Origin: a virus
Length of the DNA stretch: 64,000 nucleotides
Reading direction: 5' to 3' (one strand)
IMG/VR virus record: IMGVR_UViG_3300044825_002891
Coordinates: 25,132 to 89,131 of that record
This document shows positions 27,005-35,836 of the stretch, one piece after another. Below the pieces are notes generated by a model. The model ran no database searches, had not been told where the DNA came from, and saw nothing but the letters and a program-made list of their open reading frames with translations. The first letter of the stretch is position 1. Every line of letters begins with the position of its first letter. The translations under genes were made by a program, and so were the position numbers.

Positions 27005-27726
27005 GCTTCGACTTCACCAAAGTGCACGACGCCAGCAAGGCGATCGCGGATCGCGCCCAGGGTTTCTCCGGGCCCCGCAACTTCATCTACTTCCGCCTGC
27101 CGAACGACGGCGATGCGGCGAACGTGCGGTTCATCTCCGCCGAGGCGGCCTTCTGCCACTCGGTCACGATGCCGAACAAGAAGTACCCGGACTGGATCCC
27201 CTCGCTGGACCAGAGCCAGCCGTACGTGGACGTGACCAGCGAGTGCCCGATGGCCCAGGCCGGGCTGCGGCGTGCCCTGCGCGGCTGGATCAGCCTGGTC
27301 TGGCGCGACGCGCCGCTGTACAAGCGCGACGATGACGGGCGGATGATGAAGGACCAGTTCGGCAACCTCATCCAGGTCGGTGAGCAGGACCAGATCGCCG
27401 TCTGGACGGTCGGCATCCAGGTCATGGAGAACATGGCTGAGATCAACGCCCAGTACAAGGGCCTGTCCTCGCGCGACTTCAAGGTCAAGCGCAAGGGTCA
27501 GGGCCTCAAGACCAGCTGGACGATCGTGCCCGCTGATGTGGACGCCGGTCCCCAGGCCCTCTCGAAGGAGGACGAGGCGCTCATCGAGAACGCCCCGGAC
27601 CTCAAGGAGTTCAGCACCCCGCCGGAGCGCGAGAAGCTGCTGGCCATGATCTCCGGTGCGCCCGATCAGGGCGGCGCCAACATGGAGGCCGCCATGGCCA
27701 CCAACCCGTTCATGCGGAAGCGCTGA
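27001..27726 (+). CDS. Single-stranded DNA-binding protein, phage type
   Basis: 241 residues. It is an OB-fold-like protein with FIYFRLPNDGDAANVRFISA near the N-terminus and LVWRDAPLYKRDDDGRMM in the middle, as in phage ssDNA-binding proteins encoded with replication genes. The C-terminus lacks the usual acidic tip and ends FMRKR. Codons end in C or G far more than in neighbouring genes, suggesting high expression, as expected for a protein needed in stoichiometric amounts. Assigned from pattern and location. Confidence 0.7.
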   Translation: MSFDFTKVHDASKAIADRAQGFSGPRNFIYFRLPNDGDAANVRFISAEAAFCHSVTMPNKKYPDWIPSLDQSQPYVDVTSECPMAQAGLRRALRGWISLVWRDAPLYKRDDDGRMMKDQFGNLIQVGEQDQIAVWTVGIQVMENMAEINAQYKGLSSRDFKVKRKGQGLKTSWTIVPADVDAGPQALSKEDEALIENAPDLKEFSTPPEREKLLAMISGAPDQGGANMEAAMATNPFMRKR

Positions 27727-27733
27727 TCGGACT

Positions 27734-27816
27734 GCCCGGGTGGCGGAATCGGTAGACGCGCCAGGTTTAGGTCCTGGTACCCATCGGGTGTGGAGGTTCA
27801 AGTCCTCTCCCGGGCA
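27734..27816 (+). tRNA. tRNA-Leu (anticodon TAG)
   Basis: A complete cloverleaf of 83 bases: acceptor GCCCGGG/CCCGGGC, anticodon stem CCAGG/CCTGG with loop TTTAGGT (anticodon TAG, reads CUA), a long variable arm typical of Leu, and a T-arm with GGTTCAAGTCC. CCA is not encoded. It sits inside the replication operon, 4 bases before the polymerase start. CUA is a rare codon in GC-rich hosts. Confidence 0.95.
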
Positions 27817-27820
27817 TTAG

Positions 27821-30800
27821 ATGTTTACTCACCTACACAGACACAGCGAGTTCTCCGTGCTGGATGGCATGGGCACAGCAGACGACTACGCCGAGCGGGC
27901 AGCCGCTATTGGCCAGCATGCCCTTGCGCTAACCGACCACGGAACCATGGGCGGCGCCCTGCACCACATTCAGGCTTGCGCTAGAAACGACATCTTTCCG
28001 ATCGTGGGCGTCGAGGCGTACTACAAGCCCAATCGAGCCCCACACGATCAGACAAACAGGGACTACTACCACACTGTTCTTCTTGCTAAGAACATGACCG
28101 GGTGGCGCAATCTGCTGGCGCTCACCAGTGCGTCGTACAGAGACGACGCCTTCTACTACAAGCCCATCATTGACGATGAGATGCTGAAAGCGCACAGCGA
28201 GGGCATCGTGGCGTCCTCCGCCTGCATGGCCGGATTCCTTGCCAAGTCCATCTTCGCCGGAGACAGCACTGGTGCCGCGTCGTATATCAAGAAGATGCAG
28301 TCGATCTTCAAGGACGATTTCTACTTTGAGATCATGCCGAACACTGTGCCCGATCAGAGGCAGCTGAACGCTGAGATCGTATCGCTTGGCTGGCAGCACG
28401 GCATTCCGGTCGTAGCCACCACCGACGCACACTATGCCTGTGCTGACTGGGCCGCTACACACAAGATCCTTGTCGAGCACATCTATCAGCACGAGGATGG
28501 AACATTGTTCCTCATGAGCGAAGATGAGGTGCGGCAGGCGTTTGCAACCAATCATCCTGACCTACCCTCTGAGGTCATTGACCAGGCAATCAAGAACTCT
28601 GGCGAGATTGTGTCTCGCTGCAACATCTACACGATCAGCAAGCGCCCCAAGTACCCCCGCACCGCTACGCCAGAGATGGCGCGTAAGAAGTTGCAGGACT
28701 GGTGCGACGAGGGTATGGATAGACTCCTTAGTCAGTCTCGTGTAACGGCTGGGAAGGCTGACTCGTACCGTGAGCGTGTGCAGTACGAGCTTGATGTGTT
28801 TGAGAACAACGGCGTTCTCGACTACTTCGTCATTGTTGGTGACCTCGTTCGCTGGGCTAAGGAAAACGGCATCCAGGTTGGTGTCGGACGCGGCTCAGCG
28901 GCAGGCTGTCTTGTCTCCTACCTGATTGGAATCACAGGCATTGATCCGATATCGCACGGTCTACTGTTCGAACGATTCCTCAATCCTGAGCGCAAAGGCA
29001 TGCCTGACATCGACATTGATTTCGACTCAGAGGGCCGTGAAAGAGTCAAGCAATATCTTCGGGACAGGTGGGGAGAAGATCATGTTGCTGACATCATCAC
29101 CTACCAGACGTATGGCGCCCGTAGTGCAATCAAGAAAGTTTCCGCTTCGCTGAAGCTGCCTTTTGAGGCAACCAATCGCCTTACCGAAACCATCGGTGAC
29201 GAGGGCAGTCTCCTGGATCTGCGCGAGGTGAACGAGCACCTTGACAGGTGGGCCAATGACCACCCAGATGCGTGGCAGCACGCGCTCAGGCTTGAGGGTC
29301 AGACCAGCGCCGAGAGCAAGCACGCTGCTGGTGTGATTGTCACCGACAAGCCGATCGAGGAATACATGCCCACCATGCGGGCCCGGGACGGCTCCAAGAC
29401 GACCGCATGGAGCGATCGTGCCGAGTTCCCGATCATCAGCGCCTACGGTTTTCTGAAGATCGATCTCCTCGGCCTGGCGGCTCTTTCGCGATGGTCCATG
29501 TGCTGTGATCTGATCCGGCAGAACCATGGCGTCGAGGTTGATCTGAACCATCGTCCGGAGCCCGTGTGCTGGGACCCCTCTGCTGGCGACCCGGACATCC
29601 TCCAGCGGTTCCAGTACGACACGATCGGCGTCTTCCAGGCAGAGACATTTGGGATTTCAAGTGTTCTGCGACAGATGAAGTGCGACCACTTCAACGACAT
29701 TGCAGCAGCGATTTCGCTGTTCCGGCCGGGCCCGATGGATAATATCCCTGCCTACTGTGCCCGCAAGCTTGGCAGGGAGCCCGTCAGCTACCTTCATGAC
29801 GACCTTGAGCCGATCCTAGGAGAGACCTTCGGGCTCTATGTCTACCAGGAGCAGGCCATGCAGATCGCTCAGGTCATGGCTGGCTGGACTCTTGGCGAGG
29901 CCGACACGTTGCGCAAGGCTATCGGCAAGAAGGACGCCAAGCTGATGGCCTCTTTGAAGGGTAAGTTCATCGAAGGTTGCCTTGGCCGTGGCCATAGTAA
30001 GGGTTTGGCCGAATCCCTATGGAAGGAGAACGAGGCGTCCCAGCGCTATGCCTTCAATAAGAGCCACGCTGTCAGCTATGCCGCCGCCGCCTACACTGAT
30101 ATGTGGCTGAAGCATCACTACCCCGCTGAGTTCTACACGGCGCTGATCTCAACTGTTCCGAAAGCCAAGCGCAACGAGAAGGTGCCGAAGATTCTTCGGG
30201 CAGTGCAGGCTAGCGGCATCAAGCTGCTTGCGCCCGACATCAACAAGAGTGAGGCAGACTTCTCCACCGACGGTACTGCCATCCGCTTTGGTCTCTTGTC
30301 AATCAAGGGCTTTGGTGAGGGGGCCGCAAACGAAATACTCGAAAAGCGCCCGTTCTCCAGCGCCGAGGATCTTGAGCAGAGAGTTGCGCCTAGGAAGTGC
30401 AACTCGGCCAACAGGAAGGCAATGCTTGAGTGCGGGGCGCTTGATGACTTTGGTGCTCGCGACGATTGGTCTCAGCAGGATCGCATTCGTACTGAGATTG
30501 AGAAGTTGGGATTTTCGATCAGCCGTGACGTGACAGAGCTCATCGATACAGTGAGGCAGCTGTGTCACTCCCCGCTTGAGATCGAGGATATGGCTGACGA
30601 GGAAGAGTGTGTGATCGGCGGCGAGATTGTCGAGGTCAAGCAGATCAACACCAAGCGTGGCGAGATGATGGCTTTTGTGACGTTTGCGGTCGGCCAGGAT
30701 TCTTATCGGGCTACGTTCTTCCCGCCTTCATTTTCAAAGTACGCGTCGCTGCTTGAGCAGGGCCAGTGGGTCATGGTCAACGGTCGAAAGGACGATCGCG

Positions 30801-30889
30801 GCGGCGTCAAGGCACAGGTGGCGTGCTTTGTGGACGAGTTAGTCAAAGAAGTAAAGAAACATGAACTGGAGGAAGTAGGTGCCCGTTGA
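27821..30889 (+). CDS. dnaE: DNA polymerase III alpha subunit (DnaE-type)
   Basis: 1022 residues. The N-terminal PHP domain begins MFTHLHRHSEFSVLDG, with LTDHGTMGG after it. The polymerase core has GRGSAAGCLVSYLIGIT and PDIDIDFD with catalytic-type Asp396, 398 and 400. HhH and OB-like regions follow, with an ADEEECVIGGEIVEVK segment near the C-terminus. It is shorter than cellular DnaE (about 1150), as is usual in phages. There is no SD; the ATG lies 4 bases after tRNA-Leu. It shows that this phage uses a C-family replicase. Confidence 0.95.
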   Translation: MFTHLHRHSEFSVLDGMGTADDYAERAAAIGQHALALTDHGTMGGALHHIQACARNDIFPIVGVEAYYKPNRAPHDQTNRDYYHTVLLAKNMTGWRNLLALTSASYRDDAFYYKPIIDDEMLKAHSEGIVASSACMAGFLAKSIFAGDSTGAASYIKKMQSIFKDDFYFEIMPNTVPDQRQLNAEIVSLGWQHGIPVVATTDAHYACADWAATHKILVEHIYQHEDGTLFLMSEDEVRQAFATNHPDLPSEVIDQAIKNSGEIVSRCNIYTISKRPKYPRTATPEMARKKLQDWCDEGMDRLLSQSRVTAGKADSYRERVQYELDVFENNGVLDYFVIVGDLVRWAKENGIQVGVGRGSAAGCLVSYLIGITGIDPISHGLLFERFLNPERKGMPDIDIDFDSEGRERVKQYLRDRWGEDHVADIITYQTYGARSAIKKVSASLKLPFEATNRLTETIGDEGSLLDLREVNEHLDRWANDHPDAWQHALRLEGQTSAESKHAAGVIVTDKPIEEYMPTMRARDGSKTTAWSDRAEFPIISAYGFLKIDLLGLAALSRWSMCCDLIRQNHGVEVDLNHRPEPVCWDPSAGDPDILQRFQYDTIGVFQAETFGISSVLRQMKCDHFNDIAAAISLFRPGPMDNIPAYCARKLGREPVSYLHDDLEPILGETFGLYVYQEQAMQIAQVMAGWTLGEADTLRKAIGKKDAKLMASLKGKFIEGCLGRGHSKGLAESLWKENEASQRYAFNKSHAVSYAAAAYTDMWLKHHYPAEFYTALISTVPKAKRNEKVPKILRAVQASGIKLLAPDINKSEADFSTDGTAIRFGLLSIKGFGEGAANEILEKRPFSSAEDLEQRVAPRKCNSANRKAMLECGALDDFGARDDWSQQDRIRTEIEKLGFSISRDVTELIDTVRQLCHSPLEIEDMADEEECVIGGEIVEVKQINTKRGEMMAFVTFAVGQDSYRATFFPPSFSKYASLLEQGQWVMVNGRKDDRGGVKAQVACFVDELVKEVKKHELEEVGAR

Positions 30890-31901
30890 TCCCGCTAAAT
30901 ATGAGGAAGCCGCAGCGGCGATTCGCAAGCGGTATGGACAGAGCGCATTGTCCGCCGCTAGTGACGCCCCGAGTGTTGCCAGGATTCCCACCGGCTCGAT
31001 CGAGCTTGACTATGCGACTGGAGGCGGAGTGCCCATCGGCCGCTTTTCTCGCTTCTACGGTGGCTATTCGTCTGGCAAGAGCCTCGCGTGCTGGAACGTA
31101 ATCAAGAACGCGCAGCAGCAAGGTCTGCTCTGCGCGTACTACGACGCCGAGAAGCAGTTTGATCCTAACTTCGTGGGTCGGCTGGGCGTTGACATCGACA
31201 AGCTGATCATTGTCGAGGGCTCCATCATCGAGGATATCTGCCTGAAGATGGAGGCACTGATGGGCTCGGTTCACCTGCACGTCATCGACTCAGCGTCTCA
31301 ATGCATCTCCATTCATGAGATGGAGGCGGACCTCGAAAAGGAGCGCATGGGCGGCTCGGCCCGCTTCTGGTCTGCCGGTCTCAAGCGGGTAAGTGAGATG
31401 ATGGAGGCCAGTCCCGAAGGCAACACAGTCATTCTTGTCGATCAGGTGCGCGACGTGTTTGGCATGCCGGGCGCTAATCCCAAGCCCCCTGGCGGAAGGT
31501 TCATCGAACACCTGTCCAGCATGAGTCTGTTTTTCCGCCGCGGCTCGTGGCTGTATCGCGACCCCGATGGCGTGCTTACCGACGACTCGCAGAAGAAGGC
31601 AACCCTATCGGGTCTTGCTGAAGCTGACGGCATTGAGACGCAGATTCGCGTAGAGAAAAGCCGTGTCTGTAGGCCGTTCCGATCGGCCCGCGTAAGGATT
31701 GACTTTGCCGACATGGCATACGACCTGGGTTTCGAGCTTTCCAAGGCAGCTGTGTTCTTCGGTGTAGTTGAGCGCAACGGCGCTTGGTTCACCATCCCTG
31801 GTGGCGAGAAGTTTCAGGGCGAGAAGAAGCTTCGTCAGGCAATCCTTGAGGACAAGAAGCTCCAGAAGGTGATTCGAGAGGCGGTCGCAAATGCTGATTG
31901 A
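30879..31901 (+). CDS. RecA-like recombinase
   Basis: 340 residues from GTG 30879, overlapping the polymerase end and preceded by GGAGGAAGTAG. The RecA core starts with IPTGSIELDYATGGGVPIGR, has Walker A GGYSSGKS (residues ~61-68), a Walker B-like LHVIDSAS, and EGNTVILVDQVRD like loop 1/2. It is about the length of cellular RecA but lacks the typical C-terminal domain pattern, more like UvsX-type ATPases. Strand exchange during phage replication is inferred. Confidence 0.88.
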   Translation: MPVDPAKYEEAAAAIRKRYGQSALSAASDAPSVARIPTGSIELDYATGGGVPIGRFSRFYGGYSSGKSLACWNVIKNAQQQGLLCAYYDAEKQFDPNFVGRLGVDIDKLIIVEGSIIEDICLKMEALMGSVHLHVIDSASQCISIHEMEADLEKERMGGSARFWSAGLKRVSEMMEASPEGNTVILVDQVRDVFGMPGANPKPPGGRFIEHLSSMSLFFRRGSWLYRDPDGVLTDDSQKKATLSGLAEADGIETQIRVEKSRVCRPFRSARVRIDFADMAYDLGFELSKAAVFFGVVERNGAWFTIPGGEKFQGEKKLRQAILEDKKLQKVIREAVANAD

Positions 31902-32196
31902 GGACAAGGCCAACGAGCTGCGTAATGTCGAGGACCTTTGGCCCGACATTAAAGAGCACATTGCAAGCGCTGCGGTTGATGCAATGATGTCCTTGCGATC
32001 GTTCTCTGGCTCCGTTGAGCACGCTGACGTGCTTGCTGATCTTGAGCGCAAGTACCGCAAGGGAGACGAGGAGTACAACAGAGAATGGCTGAACATGAGC
32101 CTGGCAGACCTGGAGCAGGAGGTCTACCAAGAACTTCTCGATCTCGTCGTCTATCACGCGTTGATTCGCGCGAGGTTCAAGCTTGTCCAGCAGTAA
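31891..32196 (+). CDS. Small helical hypothetical protein after RecA
   Basis: 101 residues starting at ATG 31891 inside the end of the RecA gene. It is predicted to be almost entirely helical, with a VEDLWPDIKEHIASAAVDAMM start and many charged residues. No family recognised. Overlap with RecA and the following nuclease genes suggests a recombination accessory role. Confidence 0.65.
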   Translation: MLIEDKANELRNVEDLWPDIKEHIASAAVDAMMSLRSFSGSVEHADVLADLERKYRKGDEEYNREWLNMSLADLEQEVYQELLDLVVYHALIRARFKLVQQ

Positions 32197-32211
32197 AGAA
32201 ATCGGTGACGA

Positions 32212-32580
32212 GTGGAGGCGGAACTCGCCAGAAAGATTGGCGGGAGGAAAGTCGCTGCCTCTGGCGCGAAGTGGCATTCTAAGCTTGACGTACGCGGCCG
32301 AAGAACTATCTGGTCAGCAAAGGCGACAGAGGCAGCAAGTTTTAGAGTTGACGCTGACATGCTTAGAGAGATGCGTGGCAGCGTTGCGACTCCGGGCGCG
32401 CTAGGTCTTGACGTAACCCCGATTCTTGCCGTGCGGACGGGCACCGGAGACGAGGTGGTGGTGATTCAGATTGACGACTTCCTTGCTCTGATGTCGTCCG
32501 AGGAAAGTTATGGCGGGCCTCAGATCAAACCCAAGAGCAGAGATCGATCCCCACAGCTATTCAGAGAAAGCGACGACTAA
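32212..32580 (+). CDS. Holliday-junction resolvase-like nuclease (PDDEXK type), putative
   Basis: 122 residues from GTG 32212. The pattern GGRKVAASGAKWHSKLDVRGRRTIWSAKATEAASFRV follows the GGR-x-SGA-x-KxDV...xEcK layout of small phage resolvases and Vsr/Hjr-like nucleases, but the usual Glu before the final Lys is Ser-Ala here (WSAK), so activity is uncertain. Located between RecA and the Cas4-like nuclease. It could process branched DNA or be a degenerate paralogue. Confidence 0.55.
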   Translation: MEAELARKIGGRKVAASGAKWHSKLDVRGRRTIWSAKATEAASFRVDADMLREMRGSVATPGALGLDVTPILAVRTGTGDEVVVIQIDDFLALMSSEESYGGPQIKPKSRDRSPQLFRESDD

Positions 32581-33546
32581 GTGGCAGTGAGTAGATTTGA
32601 AATGTTCGCTGAGCTTGGTCTCATCAAGGTTGTTGAGCCAACTACTCAGGCTGCATACGAAACTGTTGCCGAAAACGAATGGCGCTCAGAGTTCACAGAG
32701 GCGCCGCATGGACAGCCATGGCACACCTCGTTTCACGCCTCGCAGTTTCCCGGCGGGGACGACAGGGCGTGCCCCAGAAAAGCCATGTACTCGCTAATGA
32801 ACGTGCCCAGGCCAAAGCCGATCGACAGGGGCGGCAGGACCGTCATGGCCGCTGGCCGCGGGATCGAGTACGAGCTTGTCAAGACTTTCCATGATGCTGG
32901 AGTGCTTCTTTCGGCTGACCCCGACAATCCCGTTCAGACGGGCTTCGTGGATGCCGAGCATTGGCTCACAGGCAACACCGATGCCGTGATTCTTCCGGCG
33001 GGCTGGAGCAAGGGTCATGTGGTTGAGGTCAAGTCCAAAGACCATGATGTCGTGACTGCCATGAGAAATGGCGAGAGGGGCCCAGACCCGGAGCACGTTC
33101 GGCAGGTCAAGACTTACATTGGTATGGCCAACGAGGCAAGCGCCGAGCTGTGGCCTGAGCTTGAGCCGGTGGACACAGGCAGCATCTTCTACCTCAGTCG
33201 CAACAGGCCATCAATCACCGCCGAGTTCTTCTTTCACATGGACGAGGAGATCCTTGCCGACGGCAAGGTCAAGCTCGCCCAATGGCAACAGTGGTTTATC
33301 GACGACCACCTTCCGCCCCGTCCAATCGACTGGATGTGGACTGAGGAGCCCTGCAAATACTGCCAGTACAAGAATCTCAAGCTAAAAGACGGGTCTAGGG
33401 CGGGTTGCAAGGAAGACAACGTGCTCAAGATCGATCGCCTGTCCCAGTCAACCGCTATTCAGTTTGCATCTGAGCTCAACACCGACTATGACTACGACCT
33501 GGCGAAGGCCGCTGTGCTCGCCAGATGGGAGAAGAGGGATGGATGA
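32581..33546 (+). CDS. Cas4/RecB-like Fe-S exonuclease
   Basis: 321 residues from GTG 32581, directly after the previous stop. The PDDEXK core shows GNTDAVIL (Asp134) and VVEVKSKDH (Glu149, Lys151), then an EHVRQVKTYIGMA helix as in RecB nucleases. Cys64 in ACPRKAMY and Cys258, 261 and 276 near the C-terminus match the four-Cys iron-sulfur cluster of Cas4-like enzymes. It would resect DNA ends for RecA-type recombination. No CRISPR array was found in the window. Confidence 0.85.
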   Translation: MAVSRFEMFAELGLIKVVEPTTQAAYETVAENEWRSEFTEAPHGQPWHTSFHASQFPGGDDRACPRKAMYSLMNVPRPKPIDRGGRTVMAAGRGIEYELVKTFHDAGVLLSADPDNPVQTGFVDAEHWLTGNTDAVILPAGWSKGHVVEVKSKDHDVVTAMRNGERGPDPEHVRQVKTYIGMANEASAELWPELEPVDTGSIFYLSRNRPSITAEFFFHMDEEILADGKVKLAQWQQWFIDDHLPPRPIDWMWTEEPCKYCQYKNLKLKDGSRAGCKEDNVLKIDRLSQSTAIQFASELNTDYDYDLAKAAVLARWEKRDG

Positions 33547-34366
33547 AGTCAGACTTTCAGTAGACCAGGCAACGGCGATCATTGCAGAAGCGAAGAACGA
33601 TGGGTCGTACTCTGATCCGATGCCGGTTGATGAGCGCGAGAGAATCGCAGAGGCAACAGCGATCTATCAGCAGGCGGTGAACGCCGCCAAGAACGATGTC
33701 AAGATCGATGCTGTGTACAGGATCATCGCCATTGCGCACGACGAAGACGCCCCGTTCAGCGTTCCGGAACCTGAAACAGAAGAGGTCGAAAACACCCCCG
33801 AGGAGCCTGTTGAGAAGCAGGAGCTGGACTTCGTGATGGAAGAGCCCGCCCAGGAAGCTCCCAAGCCCGCAAAGAAGCCGAAGAAGCCTGCGCCAAAGCA
33901 GGAGGATCAGCGCATGCAGATCGATGATTTCTTCGCCAAGGAGCGACTGCCCATTCCGGCTAGCCCAGACTGGGAGATCACTCCGGTCCCCGCTGATCTC
34001 ACGACGCTATCCGATGTTGAAATGCGGCGCATGCATGGCCAGTATCACGCCTACTACGTCCGCGCCGCCTACCTCCTGGCCCAGGAAGAGAACGATCTCA
34101 ATGTGGCCGAGCACGAGCACGAGACAGCTTTTGCAATGGCGATTAGAGACATTGGTGGTGACAAGATCACCGCTGCCAAGACTGAGGCCGCACTTGCTCC
34201 GGAAGTTCTTAAGTGGAAAAAGAAAGTGCTTGAGCACTCTGCTGCCGTAAAGCAGCTGAAGGCTCTTGCCGCTATCTACGACTCGACCTGCAACAGGCTG
34301 AGTCGCGAGTGGACCATGCGCTCTGACGAGCGCTCGACATCCGGCAATCTGTTCAGCAACAGGTAG
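33539..34366 (+). CDS. Hypothetical protein with Pro/Glu/Lys-rich linker
   Basis: 275 residues from ATG 33539, overlapping the nuclease gene by 8 bases. An N-terminal helical domain (~1-70) is followed by an acidic and then Lys/Pro-rich linker (~75-130), and a C-terminal helical domain with LLAQEENDLNVAEHEHETAFAM. No family is clear. A role as a recombination or replication mediator (UvsY-like by gene order) is possible but unproven. Confidence 0.65.
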   Translation: MDEVRLSVDQATAIIAEAKNDGSYSDPMPVDERERIAEATAIYQQAVNAAKNDVKIDAVYRIIAIAHDEDAPFSVPEPETEEVENTPEEPVEKQELDFVMEEPAQEAPKPAKKPKKPAPKQEDQRMQIDDFFAKERLPIPASPDWEITPVPADLTTLSDVEMRRMHGQYHAYYVRAAYLLAQEENDLNVAEHEHETAFAMAIRDIGGDKITAAKTEAALAPEVLKWKKKVLEHSAAVKQLKALAAIYDSTCNRLSREWTMRSDERSTSGNLFSNR

Positions 34367-34375
34367 GAGAAGAGG

Positions 34376-34528
34376 ATGACCAAGCAGGAAACAAATCAAA
34401 CGCTGTTGAGAATCACAGGGGTCATGGTTCTCAGCGTGTTTGCCGTGGTCTTCAGTGTGTTCTTTGGGCTGCTTGCCCGGATCACATGGGAGGGTTTCTC
34501 CTGGGGCTGGAGTCTTTTCGGCCTGTGA
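34376..34528 (+). CDS. 50-residue single-span membrane protein
   Basis: ATG 34376 is preceded by AGGAGAAGAGG. The product has a short polar N-terminus, a hydrophobic stretch (VMVLSVFAVVFSVFFGLL) and an aromatic C-terminus (WEGFSWGWSLFGL). Its stop overlaps the next start as GTGA (34525-34528). It is too short for most gene finders, but the ribosome site and coupling support it. Function unknown. Confidence 0.65.
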   Translation: MTKQETNQTLLRITGVMVLSVFAVVFSVFFGLLARITWEGFSWGWSLFGL

Positions 34529-35010
34529 TTGCCGGTATTGATGTCTCGACAAAGTCGATCGCGCTTGTTGTGCTGTCGTCCAAGACCGGTGACATTTCAA
34601 GGTTCGACGAGTTCTTGATTCCTGACCTGAGGAAACTAGGCGGAAACAAGGCTGAGCGCTGCCGAGTCATTGCAGAGACTGGGTTCCCGGCCGCACTAAA
34701 GCGAGTGACGGTTGTGTATGTCGAACAGCCGATGGGGAGGCAAGTGAAGGGGGTCGCGGAGGTTGAAAGGGTGGTCGGGTCTGTTATTGCCTCGGTCCCC
34801 AAAAAGACTTCCGTAAGCCTGATCACGCCAGCAGAGTGGAAGAAAGCAGTTGGTCTCAAGGGCAATGCTCAGAAAGACGACATCAGGGCGTTTGCCGATG
34901 AGCTCTATCCAGTGCTTTCTGAGTCAAGCCAAGATCTGCACGACGCTGCGCTGATTGCGCGATCGTGCTTCGTGGAAGGAGGAAGAGTTGGCGTCCAAGA
35001 AGATTGCTGA
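34525..35010 (+). CDS. RuvC-like Holliday-junction resolvase
   Basis: 161 residues from GTG 34525 (GTGA overlap with the previous gene); an in-frame ATG at 34486 would add 13 residues inside that gene. The RNase H-like fold shows IAGIDVSTKSIALVVL (first Asp), VTVVYVEQPMG (Glu) and LHDAALIA (final Asp), the three acidic positions of RuvC/YqgF-type nucleases. It resolves recombination intermediates before packaging. Confidence 0.82.
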   Translation: MIAGIDVSTKSIALVVLSSKTGDISRFDEFLIPDLRKLGGNKAERCRVIAETGFPAALKRVTVVYVEQPMGRQVKGVAEVERVVGSVIASVPKKTSVSLITPAEWKKAVGLKGNAQKDDIRAFADELYPVLSESSQDLHDAALIARSCFVEGGRVGVQEDC

Positions 35011-35365
35011 CATGGCTCGACAGTGTCCGCCCAACGACAAGCATCACAGAAACGACTTTGCACCAAGGTCGCATGATCACCTCTTGCCAGTTGGTCCGTT
35101 CAGGATGTGGCTCACGCATCTTATGAACGAGCAAAGCATGCAGATAACGGAGCTGGCAGAGCTTGTTCAGCTCAACGAAAGAAGCTTGAGAAGAATCCTG
35201 GGCACGCCGTCAAAAGCCAAGTCCGGCAAAATGAAAGTCCAGCAGGAAGTCTCTCTTGATGTTGTTGACTGGGCCCTCACAAAGGCTGACGGATATACCC
35301 AGCTGTGGCATCTCTACCCGGAGCTGTACGAGACTACTGATTCCGATATAGAGATTTCTGCTTGA
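34988..35365 (+). CDS. Putative HTH DNA-binding protein
   Basis: About 125 residues from TTG 34988, chosen because GGAGGAAGAG lies directly upstream; the ATG at 34955 has no site. A helix-turn-helix-like stretch MQITELAELVQLNERSLRRIL sits in the middle, followed by a basic loop (SKAKSGKMK). It precedes the terminase small-subunit gene and could regulate the late operon or bind the packaging site. Confidence 0.6.
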   Translation: MASKKIADMARQCPPNDKHHRNDFAPRSHDHLLPVGPFRMWLTHLMNEQSMQITELAELVQLNERSLRRILGTPSKAKSGKMKVQQEVSLDVVDWALTKADGYTQLWHLYPELYETTDSDIEISA

Positions 35366-35386
35366 CACCGCAACAATGCTCATGTA

Positions 35387-35836
35387 ATGCAAATCTCTGA
35401 CGAGGAACGCAAGCGCCGCTCCCAGATGGCACGGGAGCTTCACGCTCAAGGCAAGTTCGGTGGCAGGCAGCCGGGTTCTGGCAGGCCAAAGAAGAAGCGC
35501 GCGTCTGAGATTGTTGCAGAGCAGGCTCGTGTCGAAGCAGAGAACATCATCGAGGTGTTCCGTGACTCGATCCGCTCAGACAATCCTGCCAGCGTGCGCC
35601 TCAATGCGGCCCGTGAGTGGCTCAAGATCGAACAATCAGAGGCCGATTTACAGCTGCGCGAAGAGCGCCAGCTAGAGGGACTTTCTACAAACCAGCTGGT
35701 TGAGATGATCATGGGCAGACTTACCCGTGTTCAGGAGTTTGGTGGAGTGCTTCCGGAAGAACTAGCCGGTTTTCTTGAAGGTCCAGACGAAGAGACCCAG
35801 GTCGTAGAAGCTGAGTCTGTAGAGGTCGAAGAGTAG
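35387..35836 (+). CDS. Terminase small subunit-like protein
   Basis: 149 residues. The N-terminus is basic (GGRQPGSGRPKKKRASEIVAEQA), then helical with SVRLNAAREWLKIEQSEAD, and the tail is acidic, as in actinophage small-terminase proteins that recognise packaging DNA. ATG 35387 lacks an SD. A TTGACA (35362-35367) with a TGTAAT 15 bases on overlaps this start, so a downstream start such as 35426 cannot be excluded. It is followed by the large subunit with a 1-base overlap. Confidence 0.65.
   Translation: MQISDEERKRRSQMARELHAQGKFGGRQPGSGRPKKKRASEIVAEQARVEAENIIEVFRDSIRSDNPASVRLNAAREWLKIEQSEADLQLREERQLEGLSTNQLVEMIMGRLTRVQEFGGVLPEELAGFLEGPDEETQVVEAESVEVEE

Noticed and set aside
35362-35390. Consensus promoter TTGACA upstream of the terminase genes
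   Set aside because: The -35 is perfect, but the -10 is either poor at 17 bases (TAATGC) or good at only 15 bases (TGTAAT), and it overlaps the likely start codon. Kept only as a note on that gene.
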